Below are positions 24,495-37,782 of a stretch of 64,000 nucleotides of DNA, one piece after another. Source of the stretch: Acanthosepion lycidas (Eukaryota; Mollusca; Cephalopoda; Sepiida; Sepiidae); the NCBI GenBank assembly GCA_963932145.1, contig CAWVQA010000118.1, forward strand, positions 124,001 through 188,000, written 5' to 3'. The notes under the pieces were generated by a model. It saw only the letters and a program-made list of their open reading frames with translations, did no database searches and was not told where the DNA came from. The position numbers and the translations under genes are program-made. Every line of letters begins with the position of its first letter. Position 1 is the first letter of the stretch.

Positions 24495-27400
24495 TTGATT
24501 GATTTCATATCGATTTTCAATAATTTCATTGTTTTTCTAATGTTTTCAAAGAGTTATTGATATTTACAAACTAGCGTAGAAAAAGTAGAGAAAAAAGCTA
24601 GATTTTGCATGTAAATCGCTATGTAATTAAAAGTTGTGTAAAAAATAAAATCTTAAATAAAACTTTGTCAAAACTTCTGAAACTAGTTAAAATCAATAAG
24701 TTTTGATTGATTTCATATCGATTTTCAATAATTTCATTGTTTTTCTAATGTTTTCAAAGAGTTATTGATATTTACAAACTAGCGTAGAAAAAGTAGTGAA
24801 AAAAGCTAGATTTTGCATGTAAATCGCTATGTAATTAAAAGTTGTGTAAAACATAAAATCTTAAACAAAACTTTGTCAAAACATCTGAAACTAGTTAAAA
24901 TCAATAAGTTTTGATTGATTTCATATCGATTTTCAATAATTTCATTGTTTTTCTAATGTTTTCAAACAGTTATTGATATTTACAAACTAGCGTAGAAAAA
25001 GTAGTGAAAAAAGCTAGATTTTGCATGTAAATCGCTATGTAATTAAAAGTTGTGTAAAACATAAAATCTTAAACAAAACTTTGTCAAAACATCTGAAACT
25101 AGTTAAAATCAATAAGTTTTGATTGATTTCATATCGATTTTCAATAATTTCATTGTTTTTCTAATGTTTTCAAACAGTTATTGATATTTACAAACTAGCG
25201 TTAAAAAATAGTCAAAACAGCTAGATTTTGCATGTAAATCGCTATGTAATTAAAAGTTGTGTAAAACATAAAATCTTAAATATAACTTTGTCAAAACTTC
25301 TGAAACTAGTTAAAATCAATAAGTTTTGATTGATTTCATATCGATTTTCAATAATTTTATTGTTTTTCTAATGTTTTCAAACAGTTATTGATATTTACAA
25401 ACTAGCGTTGAAAAAGTAGTGAAAAAAGCTAGATTTTGCATGTAAATCGCTATGTAATTAAAAGTTGTGTAAAACATAAAATCTTAAATATAACTTTGTC
25501 AAAACTTCTGAAACTAGTTAAAATCAATAAGTTTTGGTTGATTTCATATCGATTTTCAATAATTTCATTGTTTTTCTAATGTTTTCAAACAGTTATTGAT
25601 ATTTACAAACTAGCGTTGAAAAAGTAGTGAAAAAGGCTAGATTTTGCATGTAAATCGCTATGTAATTAAAAGTTGTGTAAAACATAAAATCTTAAATAAA
25701 ACTTTGTCAAAACTTCTGAAACTAGTTAAAATCAATAAGTTTTGATTGATTTCATACCGATTTTCAATAATTTCATTGTTTTTCTAATGTTTTCAAACAG
25801 TTATTGATATTTACAAACTAGCGTTAAAAAGTAGTCAAAACAGCTAGATTTTGCATGTAAATCGCTATGTAATTAAAAGTTGTGTAAAACATAAAATCTT
25901 AAATATAACTTTGTCAAAACTTCTGAAACTAGTTAAAATCAATAAGTTTTGATTGATTTCATATCGATTTTCAATAATTTCATTGTTTTTCTAATGTTTT
26001 CAAACAGTTATTGATATTTACAAACTAGCGTTGAAAAAGTAGTGAAAAAAGCTAGATTTTGCATGTAAATCGCTATGTAATTAAAAGTTGTGTAAAACAT
26101 AAAATCTTAAACAAAACTTTGTCAAAACATCTGAAACTAGTTAAAATCAATAAGTTTTGATTGATTTCATATCGATTTTCAATAATTTCATTGTTTTTCT
26201 AATGTTTTCAAACAGTTATTGATATTTACAAACTAGCGTTAAAAAATAGTCAAAACAGCTAGATTTTGCATGTAAATCGCTATGTAATTAAAAGTTGTGT
26301 AAAACATAAAATCTTAAATATAACTTTGTCAAAACTTCTGAAACTAGTTAAAATCAATAAGTTTTGATTGATTTCATATCGATTTTCAATAATTTTATTG
26401 TTTTTCTAATGTTTTCAAACAGTTATTGATATTTACAAACTAGCGTTGAAAAAGTAGTGAAAAAAGCTAGATTTTGCATGTAAATCGCTATGTAATTAAA
26501 AGTTGTGTAAAACATAAAATCTTAAATATAACTTTGTCAAAACTTCTGAAACTAGTTAAAATCAATAAGTTTTGGTTGATTTCATATCGATTTTCAATAA
26601 TTTCATTGTTTTTCTAATGTTTTCAAACAGTTATTGATATTTACAAACTAGCGTTGAAAAAGTAGTGAAAAAGGCTAGATTTTGCATGTAAATCGCTATG
26701 TAATTAAAAGTTGTGTAAAACATAAAATCTTAAATAAAACTTTGTCAAAACTTCTGAAACTAGTTAAAATCAATAAGTTTTGATTGATTTCATACCGATT
26801 TTCAATAATTTCATTGTTTTTCTAATGTTTTCAAACAGTTATTGATATTTACAAACTAGCGTTAAAAAGTAGTCAAAACAGCTAGATTTTGCATGTAAAT
26901 CGCTATGTAATTAAAAGTTGTGTAAAACATAAAATCTTAAATATAACTTTGTCAAAACTTCTGAAACTAGTTAAAATCAATAAGTTTTGATTGATTTCAT
27001 ATCGATTTTCAATAATTTCATTGTTTTTCTAATGTTTTCAAACAGTTATTGATATTTACAAACTAGCGTTGAAAAAGTAGTGAAAAAAGCTAGATTTTGC
27101 ATGTAAATCGCTATGTAATTAAAAGTTGTGTAAAACATAAAATCTTAAACAAAACTTTGTCAAAACATCTGAAACTAGTTAAAATCAATAAGTTTTGATT
27201 GATTTCATATCGATTTTCAATAATTTCATTGTTTTTCTAATGTTTTCAAACAGTTATTGATATTTACATACTAGCGTTAAAAAGTAGTCAAAACAGCTAG
27301 ATTTTGCATGTAAATCGCTATGTAATTAAAAGTTGTGTAAAACATAAAATCTTAAATATAACTTTGTCAAAACTTCTGAAACTAGTTAAAATCAATAAGT

Positions 27401-28439
27401 TTTGATTGATTTCATATCGATTTTCAATAATTTCATTGTTTTTCTAATGTTTTCAAACAGTTATTGATATTTACAAACTAGCGTTGAAAAAGTAGTGAAA
27501 AAAGCTAGATTTTGCATGTAAATCGCTATGTAATTAAAAGTTGTGTAAAACATAAAATCTTAAATAAAACTTTGTCAAAACATCTGAAACTAGTTAAAAT
27601 CAATAAGTTTTGATTGATTTCATATCGATTTTCAATAATTTCATTGTTTTTCTAATGTTTTCAAACAGTTATTGATATTTACAAACTAGCGTTAAAAAGT
27701 AGTCAAAACAGCTAGATTTTGCATGTAAATCGCTATGTAATTAAAAGTTGTGTAAAACATAAAATCTTAAATATAACTTTGTCAAAACTTCTGAAACTAG
27801 TTAAAATCAATAAGTTTTGATTGATTTCATATCGATTTTCAATAATTTCATTGTTTTTCTAATGTTTTCAAACAGTTATTGATATTTACAAACTAGCGTT
27901 GAAAAAGTAGTGAAAAAGGCTAGATTTTGCATGTAAATCGCTATGTAATTAAAAGTTGTGTAAAACATAAAATCTTAAATATAACTTTGTCAAAACTTCT
28001 GAAACTAGTTAAAATCAATAAGTTTTGATTGATTTCATATCGATTTTCAATAATTTCATTGTTTTTCTAATGTTTTCAAAGAGTTATTGATATTTACAAA
28101 CTAGCGTTGAAAAAGTAGTGAAAAAAGCTAGATTTTGCATGTAAATCGCTATGTAATTAAAAGTTGTGTAAAAAATAAAATCTTAAATAAAACTTTGTCA
28201 AAACATCTGAAACTAGTTAAAATCAATAAGTTTTGATTGATTTCATATCGATTTTCAATAATTTCATTGTTTTTCTAATGTTTTCAAACAGTTATTGATA
28301 TTTACAAACTAGCGTTAAAAAGTAGTCAAAACAGCTAGATTTTGCATGTAAATCGCTATGTAATTAAAAGTTGTGTAAAACATAAAATCTTAAATATAAC
28401 TTTGTCAAAACTTCTGAAACTAGTTAAAATCAATAAGTT
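24495..28439. repeat. Large block, copy III front part (19 monomers)
   Basis: Order is D' D D E B C A B E B C A B A B A C B A, ending just before the next F monomer. It follows copy II up to the first A B and then repeats E B C A B once more. The D' marker is 7269 bp (35 monomers) after that of copy II. The F marker is 8307 bp (40 monomers) after, and the extra 1038 bp equals the five-monomer duplication. It retains the C B('aaagag', 'aaaaataaaatc') A trio that copy I lacks. Confidence 0.9.
25119..27194. repeat. Tandem duplication of a 5-monomer unit (2 x 1038 bp)
   Basis: 25119-26156 and 26157-27194 are adjacent copies of E B('tttattg') C('ggttg') A('taccg') B(t3). They look identical at every marker I compared. 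The join is clean at monomer phase, as expected for crossing-over between aligned monomers. The same series is duplicated at 9127-11202, but there C carries 'aaattag' and B carries 'gtactg', so the two duplications sit on different variant backgrounds. Confidence 0.92.
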
Positions 28440-31400
28440 TTAATTGATTTCATATCGATTTTCAATAATTTCATTGTTTTTCTAATGTTTTCAAACAGTT
28501 ATTGATATTTACAAACTAGCGTTAAAAAGTAGTGAAAAAGACTAGATTTTGCATGTAAATCGCTATGTAATTAAAAGTTGTGTAAAACATAAAATCTTAA
28601 ATATAACTTTGTCAAAACTTCTGAAACTAGTTAAAATCAATAAGTTTTGATTGATTTCATATCGATTTTCAATAATTTCATTGTTTTTCTAATGTTTTCA
28701 AACAGTTATTGATATTTACAAACTAGCGTTGAAAAAGTAGTGAAAAAGGCTAGATTTTGCATGTAAATCGCTATGTAATTAAAAGTTGTGTAAAACATAA
28801 AATCTTAAATAAAACTTTGTCAAAACTTCTGAAACTAGTTAAAATCAATAAGTTTTGATTGATTTCATATCGATTTTCAATAATTTCATTGTTTTTCTAA
28901 TGTTTTCAAACAGTTATTGATATTTACAAACTAGCGTTAAAAAGTAGGCAAAACAGCTAGATTTTGCATGTAAATCGCTATGTAATTAAAAGTTGTGTAA
29001 AACATAAAATCTTAAATATAACTTTGTCAAAACTTCTGAAACTAGTTAAAATCAATAAGTTTTGATTGATTTCATATCGATTTTCAATAATTTCATTGTT
29101 TTTCTAATGTTTTCAAACAGTTATTGATATTTACAAACTAGCGTTGAAAAAGTAGTGAAAAAAGCTAGATTTTGCATGTAAATCGCTATGTAATTAAAAG
29201 TTGTGTAAAACATAAAATCTTAAACAAAACTTTGTCAAAACATCTGAAACTAGTTAAAATCAATAAGTTTTGATTGATTTCATATCGATTTTCAATAATT
29301 TCATTGTTTTTCTAATGTTTTCAAACAGTTATTGATATTTACAAACTAGCGTTAAAAAAGTAGTTAAAAAGGCTAGATTTTGCATGTAAATCGCTATGTA
29401 ATTAAAAGTTGTGTAAAACATAAAATCTTAAATATAACTTTGTCAAAACTTCTGAAACTAGTTAAAATCAATAAGTTTTGATTGATTTCATATCGATTTT
29501 CAATAATTTCATTGTTTTTCTAATGTTTTCAAACAGTTATTGATATTTACAAACTAGCGTTGAAAAAGTAGTGAAAAAAGCTAGATTTTGCATGTAAATC
29601 GCTATGTAATTAAAAGTTGTGTAAAACATAAAATCTTAAACAAAACTTTGTCAAAACATCTGAAACTAGTTAAAATCAATAAGTTTTGATTGATTTCATA
29701 TCGATTTTCAATAATTTCATTGTTTTTCTAATGTTTTCAAACAGTTATTGATATTTACAAACTAGCGTTAAAAAGTAGTCAAAACAGCTAGATTTTGCAT
29801 GTAAATCGCTATGTAATTAAAAGTTGTGTAAAACATAAAATCTTAAATATAACTTTGTCAAAACTTCTGAAACTAGTTAAAATCAATAAGTTTTGATTGA
29901 TTTCATATCGATTTTCAATAATTTCATTGTTTTTCTAATGTTTTCAAACAGTTATTGATATTTACAAACTAGCGTTGAAAAAGTAGTGAAAAAAGCTAGA
30001 TTTTGCATGTAAATCGCTATGTAATTAAAAGTTGTGTAAAACATAAAATCTTAAATATAACTTTGTCAAAACTTCTGAAACTAGTTAAAATCAATAAGTT
30101 TTGATTGATTTCATATCGATTTTCAATAATTTCATTGTTTTTCTAATGTTTTCAAACAGTTATTGATATTTACAAACTAGCGTTGAAAAAGTAGTGAAAA
30201 AAGCTAGATTTTGCATGTAAATCGCTATGTAATTAAAAGTTGTGTAAAACATAAAATCTTAAATAAAACTTTGTCAAAACTTCTGAAACTAGTTAAAATC
30301 AATAAGTTTTGATTGATTTCATATCGATTTTCAATAATTTCATTGTTTTTCTAATGTTTTCAAACAGTTATTGATATTTACAAACTAGCGTAGAAAAAGT
30401 AGTGAAAAAAGCTAGATTTTGCATGTAAATCGCTATGTAATTAAAAGTTGTGTAAAACATAAAATCTTAAACAAAACTTTGTCAAAACATCTGAAACTAG
30501 TTAAAATCAATAAGTTTTGATTGATTTCATATCGATTTTCAATAATTTCATTGTTTTTCTAATGTTTTCAAACAGTTATTGATATTTACAAACTAGCGTT
30601 AAAAAATAGTCAAAACAGCTAGATTTTGCATGTAAATCGCTATGTAATTAAAAGTTGTGTAAAACATAAAATCTTAAATATAACTTTGTCAAAACTTCTG
30701 AAACTAGTTAAAATCAATAAGTTTTGATTGATTTCATATCGATTTTCAATAATTTTATTGTTTTTCTAATGTTTTCAAACAGTTATTGATATTTACAAAC
30801 TAGCGTTGAAAAAGTAGTGAAAAAAGCTAGATTTTGCATGTAAATCGCTATGTAATTAAAAGTTGTGTAAAACATAAAATCTTAAATATAACTTTGTCAA
30901 AACTTCTGAAACTAGTTAAAATCAATAAGTTTTGGTTGATTTCATATCGATTTTCAATAATTTCATTGTTTTTCTAATGTTTTCAAACAGTTATTGATAT
31001 TTACAAACTAGCGTTGAAAAAGTAGTGAAAAAGGCTAGATTTTGCATGTAAATCGCTATGTAATTAAAAGTTGTGTAAAACATAAAATCTTAAATAAAAC
31101 TTTGTCAAAACTTCTGAAACTAGTTAAAATCAATAAGTTTTGATTGATTTCATACCGATTTTCAATAATTTCATTGTTTTTCTAATGTTTTCAAACAGTT
31201 ATTGATATTTACAAACTAGCGTTAAAAAGTAGTCAAAACAGCTAGATTTTGCATGTAAATCGCTATGTAATTAAAAGTTGTGTAAAACATAAAATCTTAA
31301 ATATAACTTTGTCAAAACTTCTGAAACTAGTTAAAATCAATAAGTTTTGATTGATTTCATATCGATTTTCAATAATTTCATTGTTTTTCTAATGTTTTCA

Positions 31401-32799
31401 AACAGTTATTGATATTTACAAACTAGCGTTGAAAAAGTAGTGAAAAAAGCTAGATTTTGCATGTAAATCGCTATGTAATTAAAAGTTGTGTAAAACATAA
31501 AATCTTAAACAAAACTTTGTCAAAACATCTGAAACTAGTTAAAATCAATAAGTTTTGATTGATTTCATATCGATTTTCAATAATTTCATTGTTTTTCTAA
31601 TGTTTTCAAACAGTTATTGATATTTACATACTAGCGTTAAAAAGTAGTCAAAACAGCTAGATTTTGCATGTAAATCGCTATGTAATTAAAAGTTGTGTAA
31701 AACATAAAATCTTAAATATAACTTTGTCAAAACTTCTGAAACTAGTTAAAATCAATAAGTTTTGATTGATTTCATATCGATTTTCAATAATTTCATTGTT
31801 TTTCTAATGTTTTCAAACAGTTATTGATATTTACAAACTAGCGTTGAAAAAGTAGTGAAAAAAGCTAGATTTTGCATGTAAATCGCTATGTAATTAAAAG
31901 TTGTGTAAAACATAAAATCTTAAATAAAACTTTGTCAAAACATCTGAAACTAGTTAAAATCAATAAGTTTTGATTGATTTCATATCGATTTTCAATAATT
32001 TCATTGTTTTTCTAATGTTTTCAAACAGTTATTGATATTTACAAACTAGCGTTAAAAAGTAGTCAAAACAGCTAGATTTTGCATGTAAATCGCTATGTAA
32101 TTAAAAGTTGTGTAAAACATAAAATCTTAAATATAACTTTGTCAAAACTTCTGAAACTAGTTAAAATCAATAAGTTTTGATTGATTTCATATCGATTTTC
32201 AATAATTTCATTGTTTTTCTAATGTTTTCAAACAGTTATTGATATTTACAAACTAGCGTTGAAAAAGTAGTGAAAAAGGCTAGATTTTGCATGTAAATCG
32301 CTATGTAATTAAAAGTTGTGTAAAACATAAAATCTTAAATATAACTTTGTCAAAACTTCTGAAACTAGTTAAAATCAATAAGTTTTGATTGATTTCATAT
32401 CGATTTTCAATAATTTCATTGTTTTTCTAATGTTTTCAAAGAGTTATTGATATTTACAAACTAGCGTTGAAAAAGTAGTGAAAAAAGCTAGATTTTGCAT
32501 GTAAATCGCTATGTAATTAAAAGTTGTGTAAAAAATAAAATCTTAAATAAAACTTTGTCAAAACATCTGAAACTAGTTAAAATCAATAAGTTTTGATTGA
32601 TTTCATATCGATTTTCAATACTTTCATTGTTTTTCTAATGTTTTCAAACAGTTATTGATATTTACAAACTAGCGTTAAAAAGTAGTCAAAACAGCTAGAT
32701 TTTGCATGTAAATCGCTATGTAATTAAAAGTTGTGTAAAACATAAAATCTTAAATATAACTTTGTCAAAACTTCTGAAACTAGTTAAAATCAATAAGTT
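28440..32799. repeat. 21-monomer higher-order repeat (4360 bp)
   Basis: Order is F C G B H B A B B D E B C A B A B A C B A. Eight 207-bp and thirteen 208-bp monomers give exactly 4360 bp, which matches the F-to-F distance. Each position has its own markers: 'ttttaattg' and 'gactag' (1), 'gtaggc' (3), H core (5), 'gcgtag' (10), 'aaaaaatag' (11), 'tttattg' (12), 'ggttg' (13), 'taccg' (14), 'tacatactag' (16), 'aaagag' with 'aaaaataaaatc' (20). The flanking F-marked units can be derived from this one by simple losses and duplications, so I take it as the reference HOR of 20-44 kb. Confidence 0.93.
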
Positions 32800-35700
32800 T
32801 TAATTGATTTCATATCGATTTTCAATAATTTCATTGTTTTTCTAATGTTTTCAAACAGTTATTGATATTTACAAACTAGCGTTAAAAAGTAGTGAAAAAG
32901 ACTAGATTTTGCATGTAAATCGCTATGTAATTAAAAGTTGTGTAAAACATAAAATCTTAAATATAACTTTGTCAAAACTTCTGAAACTAGTTAAAATCAA
33001 TAAGTTTTGATTGATTTCATATCGATTTTCAATAATTTCATTGTTTTTCTAATGTTTTCAAACAGTTATTGATATTTACAAACTAGCGTTGAAAAAGTAG
33101 TGAAAAAGGCTAGATTTTGCATGTAAATCGCTATGTAATTAAAAGTTGTGTAAAACATAAAATCTTAAATAAAACTTTGTCAAAACTTCTGAAACTAGTT
33201 AAAATCAATAAGTTTTGATTGATTTCATATCGATTTTCAATAATTTCATTGTTTTTCTAATGTTTTCAAACAGTTATTGATATTTACAAACTAGCGTTAA
33301 AAAGTAGGCAAAACAGCTAGATTTTGCATGTAAATCGCTATGTAATTAAAAGTTGTGTAAAACATAAAATCTTAAATATAACTTTGTCAAAACTTCTGAA
33401 ACTAGTTAAAATCAATAAGTTTTGATTGATTTCATATCGATTTTCAATAATTTCATTGTTTTTCTAATGTTTTCAAACAGTTATTGATATTTACAAACTA
33501 GCGTTGAAAAAGTAGTGAAAAAAGCTAGATTTTGCATGTAAATCGCTATGTAATTAAAAGTTGTGTAAAACATAAAATCTTAAATATAACTTTGTCAAAA
33601 CTTCTGAAACTAGTTAAAATCAATAAGTTTTGATTGATTTCATATCGATTTTCAATAATTTCATTGTTTTTCTAATGTTTTCAAACAGTTATTGATATTT
33701 ACAAACTAGCGTTGAAAAAGTAGTGAAAAAAGCTAGATTTTGCATGTAAATCGCTATGTAATTAAAAGTTGTGTAAAACATAAAATCTTAAATAAAACTT
33801 TGTCAAAACTTCTGAAACTAGTTAAAATCAATAAGTTTTGATTGATTTCATATCGATTTTCAATAATTTCATTGTTTTTCTAATGTTTTCAAACAGTTAT
33901 TGATATTTACAAACTAGCGTAGAAAAAGTAGTGAAAAAAGCTAGATTTTGCATGTAAATCGCTATGTAATTAAAAGTTGTGTAAAACATAAAATCTTAAA
34001 CAAAACTTTGTCAAAACATCTGAAACTAGTTAAAATCAATAAGTTTTGATTGATTTCATATCGATTTTCAATAATTTCATTGTTTTTCTAATGTTTTCAA
34101 ACAGTTATTGATATTTACAAACTAGCGTTAAAAAATAGTCAAAACAGCTAGATTTTGCATGTAAATCGCTATGTAATTAAAAGTTGTGTAAAACATAAAA
34201 TCTTAAATATAACTTTGTCAAAACTTCTGAAACTAGTTAAAATCAATAAGTTTTGATTGATTTCATATCGATTTTCAATAATTTTATTGTTTTTCTAATG
34301 TTTTCAAACAGTTATTGATATTTACAAACTAGCGTTGAAAAAGTAGTGAAAAAAGCTAGATTTTGCATGTAAATCGCTATGTAATTAAAAGTTGTGTAAA
34401 ACATAAAATCTTAAATATAACTTTGTCAAAACTTCTGAAACTAGTTAAAATCAATAAGTTTTGGTTGATTTCATATCGATTTTCAATAATTTCATTGTTT
34501 TTCTAATGTTTTCAAACAGTTATTGATATTTACAAACTAGCGTTGAAAAAGTAGTGAAAAAGGCTAGATTTTGCATGTAAATCGCTATGTAATTAAAAGT
34601 TGTGTAAAACATAAAATCTTAAATAAAACTTTGTCAAAACTTCTGAAACTAGTTAAAATCAATAAGTTTTGATTGATTTCATATCGATTTTCAATAATTT
34701 CATTGTTTTTCTAATGTTTTCAAACAGTTATTGATATTTACAAACTAGCGTTAAAAAGTAGGCAAAACAGCTAGATTTTGCATGTAAATCGCTATGTAAT
34801 TAAAAGTTGTGTAAAACATAAAATCTTAAATATAACTTTGTCAAAACTTCTGAAACTAGTTAAAATCAATAAGTTTTGATTGATTTCATATCGATTTTCA
34901 ATAATTTCATTGTTTTTCTAATGTTTTCAAACAGTTATTGATATTTACAAACTAGCGTTGAAAAAGTAGTGAAAAAAGCTAGATTTTGCATGTAAATCGC
35001 TATGTAATTAAAAGTTGTGTAAAACATAAAATCTTAAATATAACTTTGTCAAAACTTCTGAAACTAGTTAAAATCAATAAGTTTTGATTGATTTCATATC
35101 GATTTTCAATAATTTCATTGTTTTTCTAATGTTTTCAAACAGTTATTGATATTTACAAACTAGCGTTGAAAAAGTAGTGAAAAAAGCTAGATTTTGCATG
35201 TAAATCGCTATGTAATTAAAAGTTGTGTAAAACATAAAATCTTAAATAAAACTTTGTCAAAACTTCTGAAACTAGTTAAAATCAATAAGTTTTGATTGAT
35301 TTCATATCGATTTTCAATAATTTCATTGTTTTTCTAATGTTTTCAAACAGTTATTGATATTTACAAACTAGCGTAGAAAAAGTAGTGAAAAAAGCTAGAT
35401 TTTGCATGTAAATCGCTATGTAATTAAAAGTTGTGTAAAACATAAAATCTTAAACAAAACTTTGTCAAAACATCTGAAACTAGTTAAAATCAATAAGTTT
35501 TGATTGATTTCATATCGATTTTCAATAATTTCATTGTTTTTCTAATGTTTTCAAACAGTTATTGATATTTACAAACTAGCGTTAAAAAATAGTCAAAACA
35601 GCTAGATTTTGCATGTAAATCGCTATGTAATTAAAAGTTGTGTAAAACATAAAATCTTAAATATAACTTTGTCAAAACTTCTGAAACTAGTTAAAATCAA

Positions 35701-37782
35701 TAAGTTTTGATTGATTTCATATCGATTTTCAATAATTTTATTGTTTTTCTAATGTTTTCAAACAGTTATTGATATTTACAAACTAGCGTTGAAAAAGTAG
35801 TGAAAAAAGCTAGATTTTGCATGTAAATCGCTATGTAATTAAAAGTTGTGTAAAACATAAAATCTTAAATATAACTTTGTCAAAACTTCTGAAACTAGTT
35901 AAAATCAATAAGTTTTGGTTGATTTCATATCGATTTTCAATAATTTCATTGTTTTTCTAATGTTTTCAAACAGTTATTGATATTTACAAACTAGCGTTGA
36001 AAAAGTAGTGAAAAAGGCTAGATTTTGCATGTAAATCGCTATGTAATTAAAAGTTGTGTAAAACATAAAATCTTAAATAAAACTTTGTCAAAACTTCTGA
36101 AACTAGTTAAAATCAATAAGTTTTGATTGATTTCATACCGATTTTCAATAATTTCATTGTTTTTCTAATGTTTTCAAACAGTTATTGATATTTACAAACT
36201 AGCGTTAAAAAGTAGTCAAAACAGCTAGATTTTGCATGTAAATCGCTATGTAATTAAAAGTTGTGTAAAACATAAAATCTTAAATATAACTTTGTCAAAA
36301 CTTCTGAAACTAGTTAAAATCAATAAGTTTTGATTGATTTCATATCGATTTTCAATAATTTCATTGTTTTTCTAATGTTTTCAAACAGTTATTGATATTT
36401 ACAAACTAGCGTTGAAAAAGTAGTGAAAAAAGCTAGATTTTGCATGTAAATCGCTATGTAATTAAAAGTTGTGTAAAACATAAAATCTTAAACAAAACTT
36501 TGTCAAAACATCTGAAACTAGTTAAAATCAATAAGTTTTGATTGATTTCATATCGATTTTCAATAATTTCATTGTTTTTCTAATGTTTTCAAACAGTTAT
36601 TGATATTTACATACTAGCGTTAAAAAGTAGTCAAAACAGCTAGATTTTGCATGTAAATCGCTATGTAATTAAAAGTTGTGTAAAACATAAAATCTTAAAT
36701 ATAACTTTGTCAAAACTTCTGAAACTAGTTAAAATCAATAAGTTTTGATTGATTTCATATCGATTTTCAATAATTTCATTGTTTTTCTAATGTTTTCAAA
36801 CAGTTATTGATATTTACAAACTAGCGTTGAAAAAGTAGTGAAAAAAGCTAGATTTTGCATGTAAATCGCTATGTAATTAAAAGTTGTGTAAAACATAAAA
36901 TCTTAAATAAAACTTTGTCAAAACATCTGAAACTAGTTAAAATCAATAAGTTTTGATTGATTTCATATCGATTTTCAATAATTTCATTGTTTTTCTAATG
37001 TTTTCAAACAGTTATTGATATTTACAAACTAGCGTTAAAAAGTAGTCAAAACAGCTAGATTTTGCATGTAAATCGCTATGTAATTAAAAGTTGTGTAAAA
37101 CATAAAATCTTAAATATAACTTTGTCAAAACTTCTGAAACTAGTTAAAATCAATAAGTTTTGATTGATTTCATATCGATTTTCAATAATTTCATTGTTTT
37201 TCTAATGTTTTCAAACAGTTATTGATATTTACAAACTAGCGTTGAAAAAGTAGTGAAAAAGGCTAGATTTTGCATGTAAATCGCTATGTAATTAAAAGTT
37301 GTGTAAAACATAAAATCTTAAATATAACTTTGTCAAAACTTCTGAAACTAGTTAAAATCAATAAGTTTTGATTGATTTCATATCGATTTTCAATAATTTC
37401 ATTGTTTTTCTAATGTTTTCAAAGAGTTATTGATATTTACAAACTAGCGTTGAAAAAGTAGTGAAAAAAGCTAGATTTTGCATGTAAATCGCTATGTAAT
37501 TAAAAGTTGTGTAAAAAATAAAATCTTAAATAAAACTTTGTCAAAACATCTGAAACTAGTTAAAATCAATAAGTTTTGATTGATTTCATATCGATTTTCA
37601 ATACTTTCATTGTTTTTCTAATGTTTTCAAACAGTTATTGATATTTACAAACTAGCGTTAAAAAGTAGTCAAAACAGCTAGATTTTGCATGTAAATCGCT
37701 ATGTAATTAAAAGTTGTGTAAAACATAAAATCTTAAATATAACTTTGTCAAAACTTCTGAAACTAGTTAAAATCAATAAGTT
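32800..37782. repeat. 24-monomer HOR variant (4983 bp)
   Basis: Order is F C G B B D E B C G B B D E B C A B A B A C B A. Relative to the 21-mer it lacks four monomers (B H B A, positions 4-7) and has a second tandem copy of the seven-monomer unit G B B D E B C. Nine 207-bp and fifteen 208-bp monomers give 4983 bp, as measured. A private C in 'aatactttc' appears at 32621 and again at 37604, exactly 4983 bp apart, in the monomer before each F. This suggests that the unit was duplicated with its neighbour or partly corrected to it. Confidence 0.93.
33215..36122. repeat. Tandem duplication of a 7-monomer unit (2 x 1454 bp)
   Basis: 33215-34668 and 34669-36122 are two copies of G B B D E B C, each 1454 bp, with 'gtaggc' at the start and 'ggttg' in the last monomer. 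The second copy passes on into A('taccg') as in the 21-mer, while the first is cut back to G. This is unequal exchange between two HOR copies at the C/G junction (C precedes G both inside and outside the unit). Confidence 0.92.
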
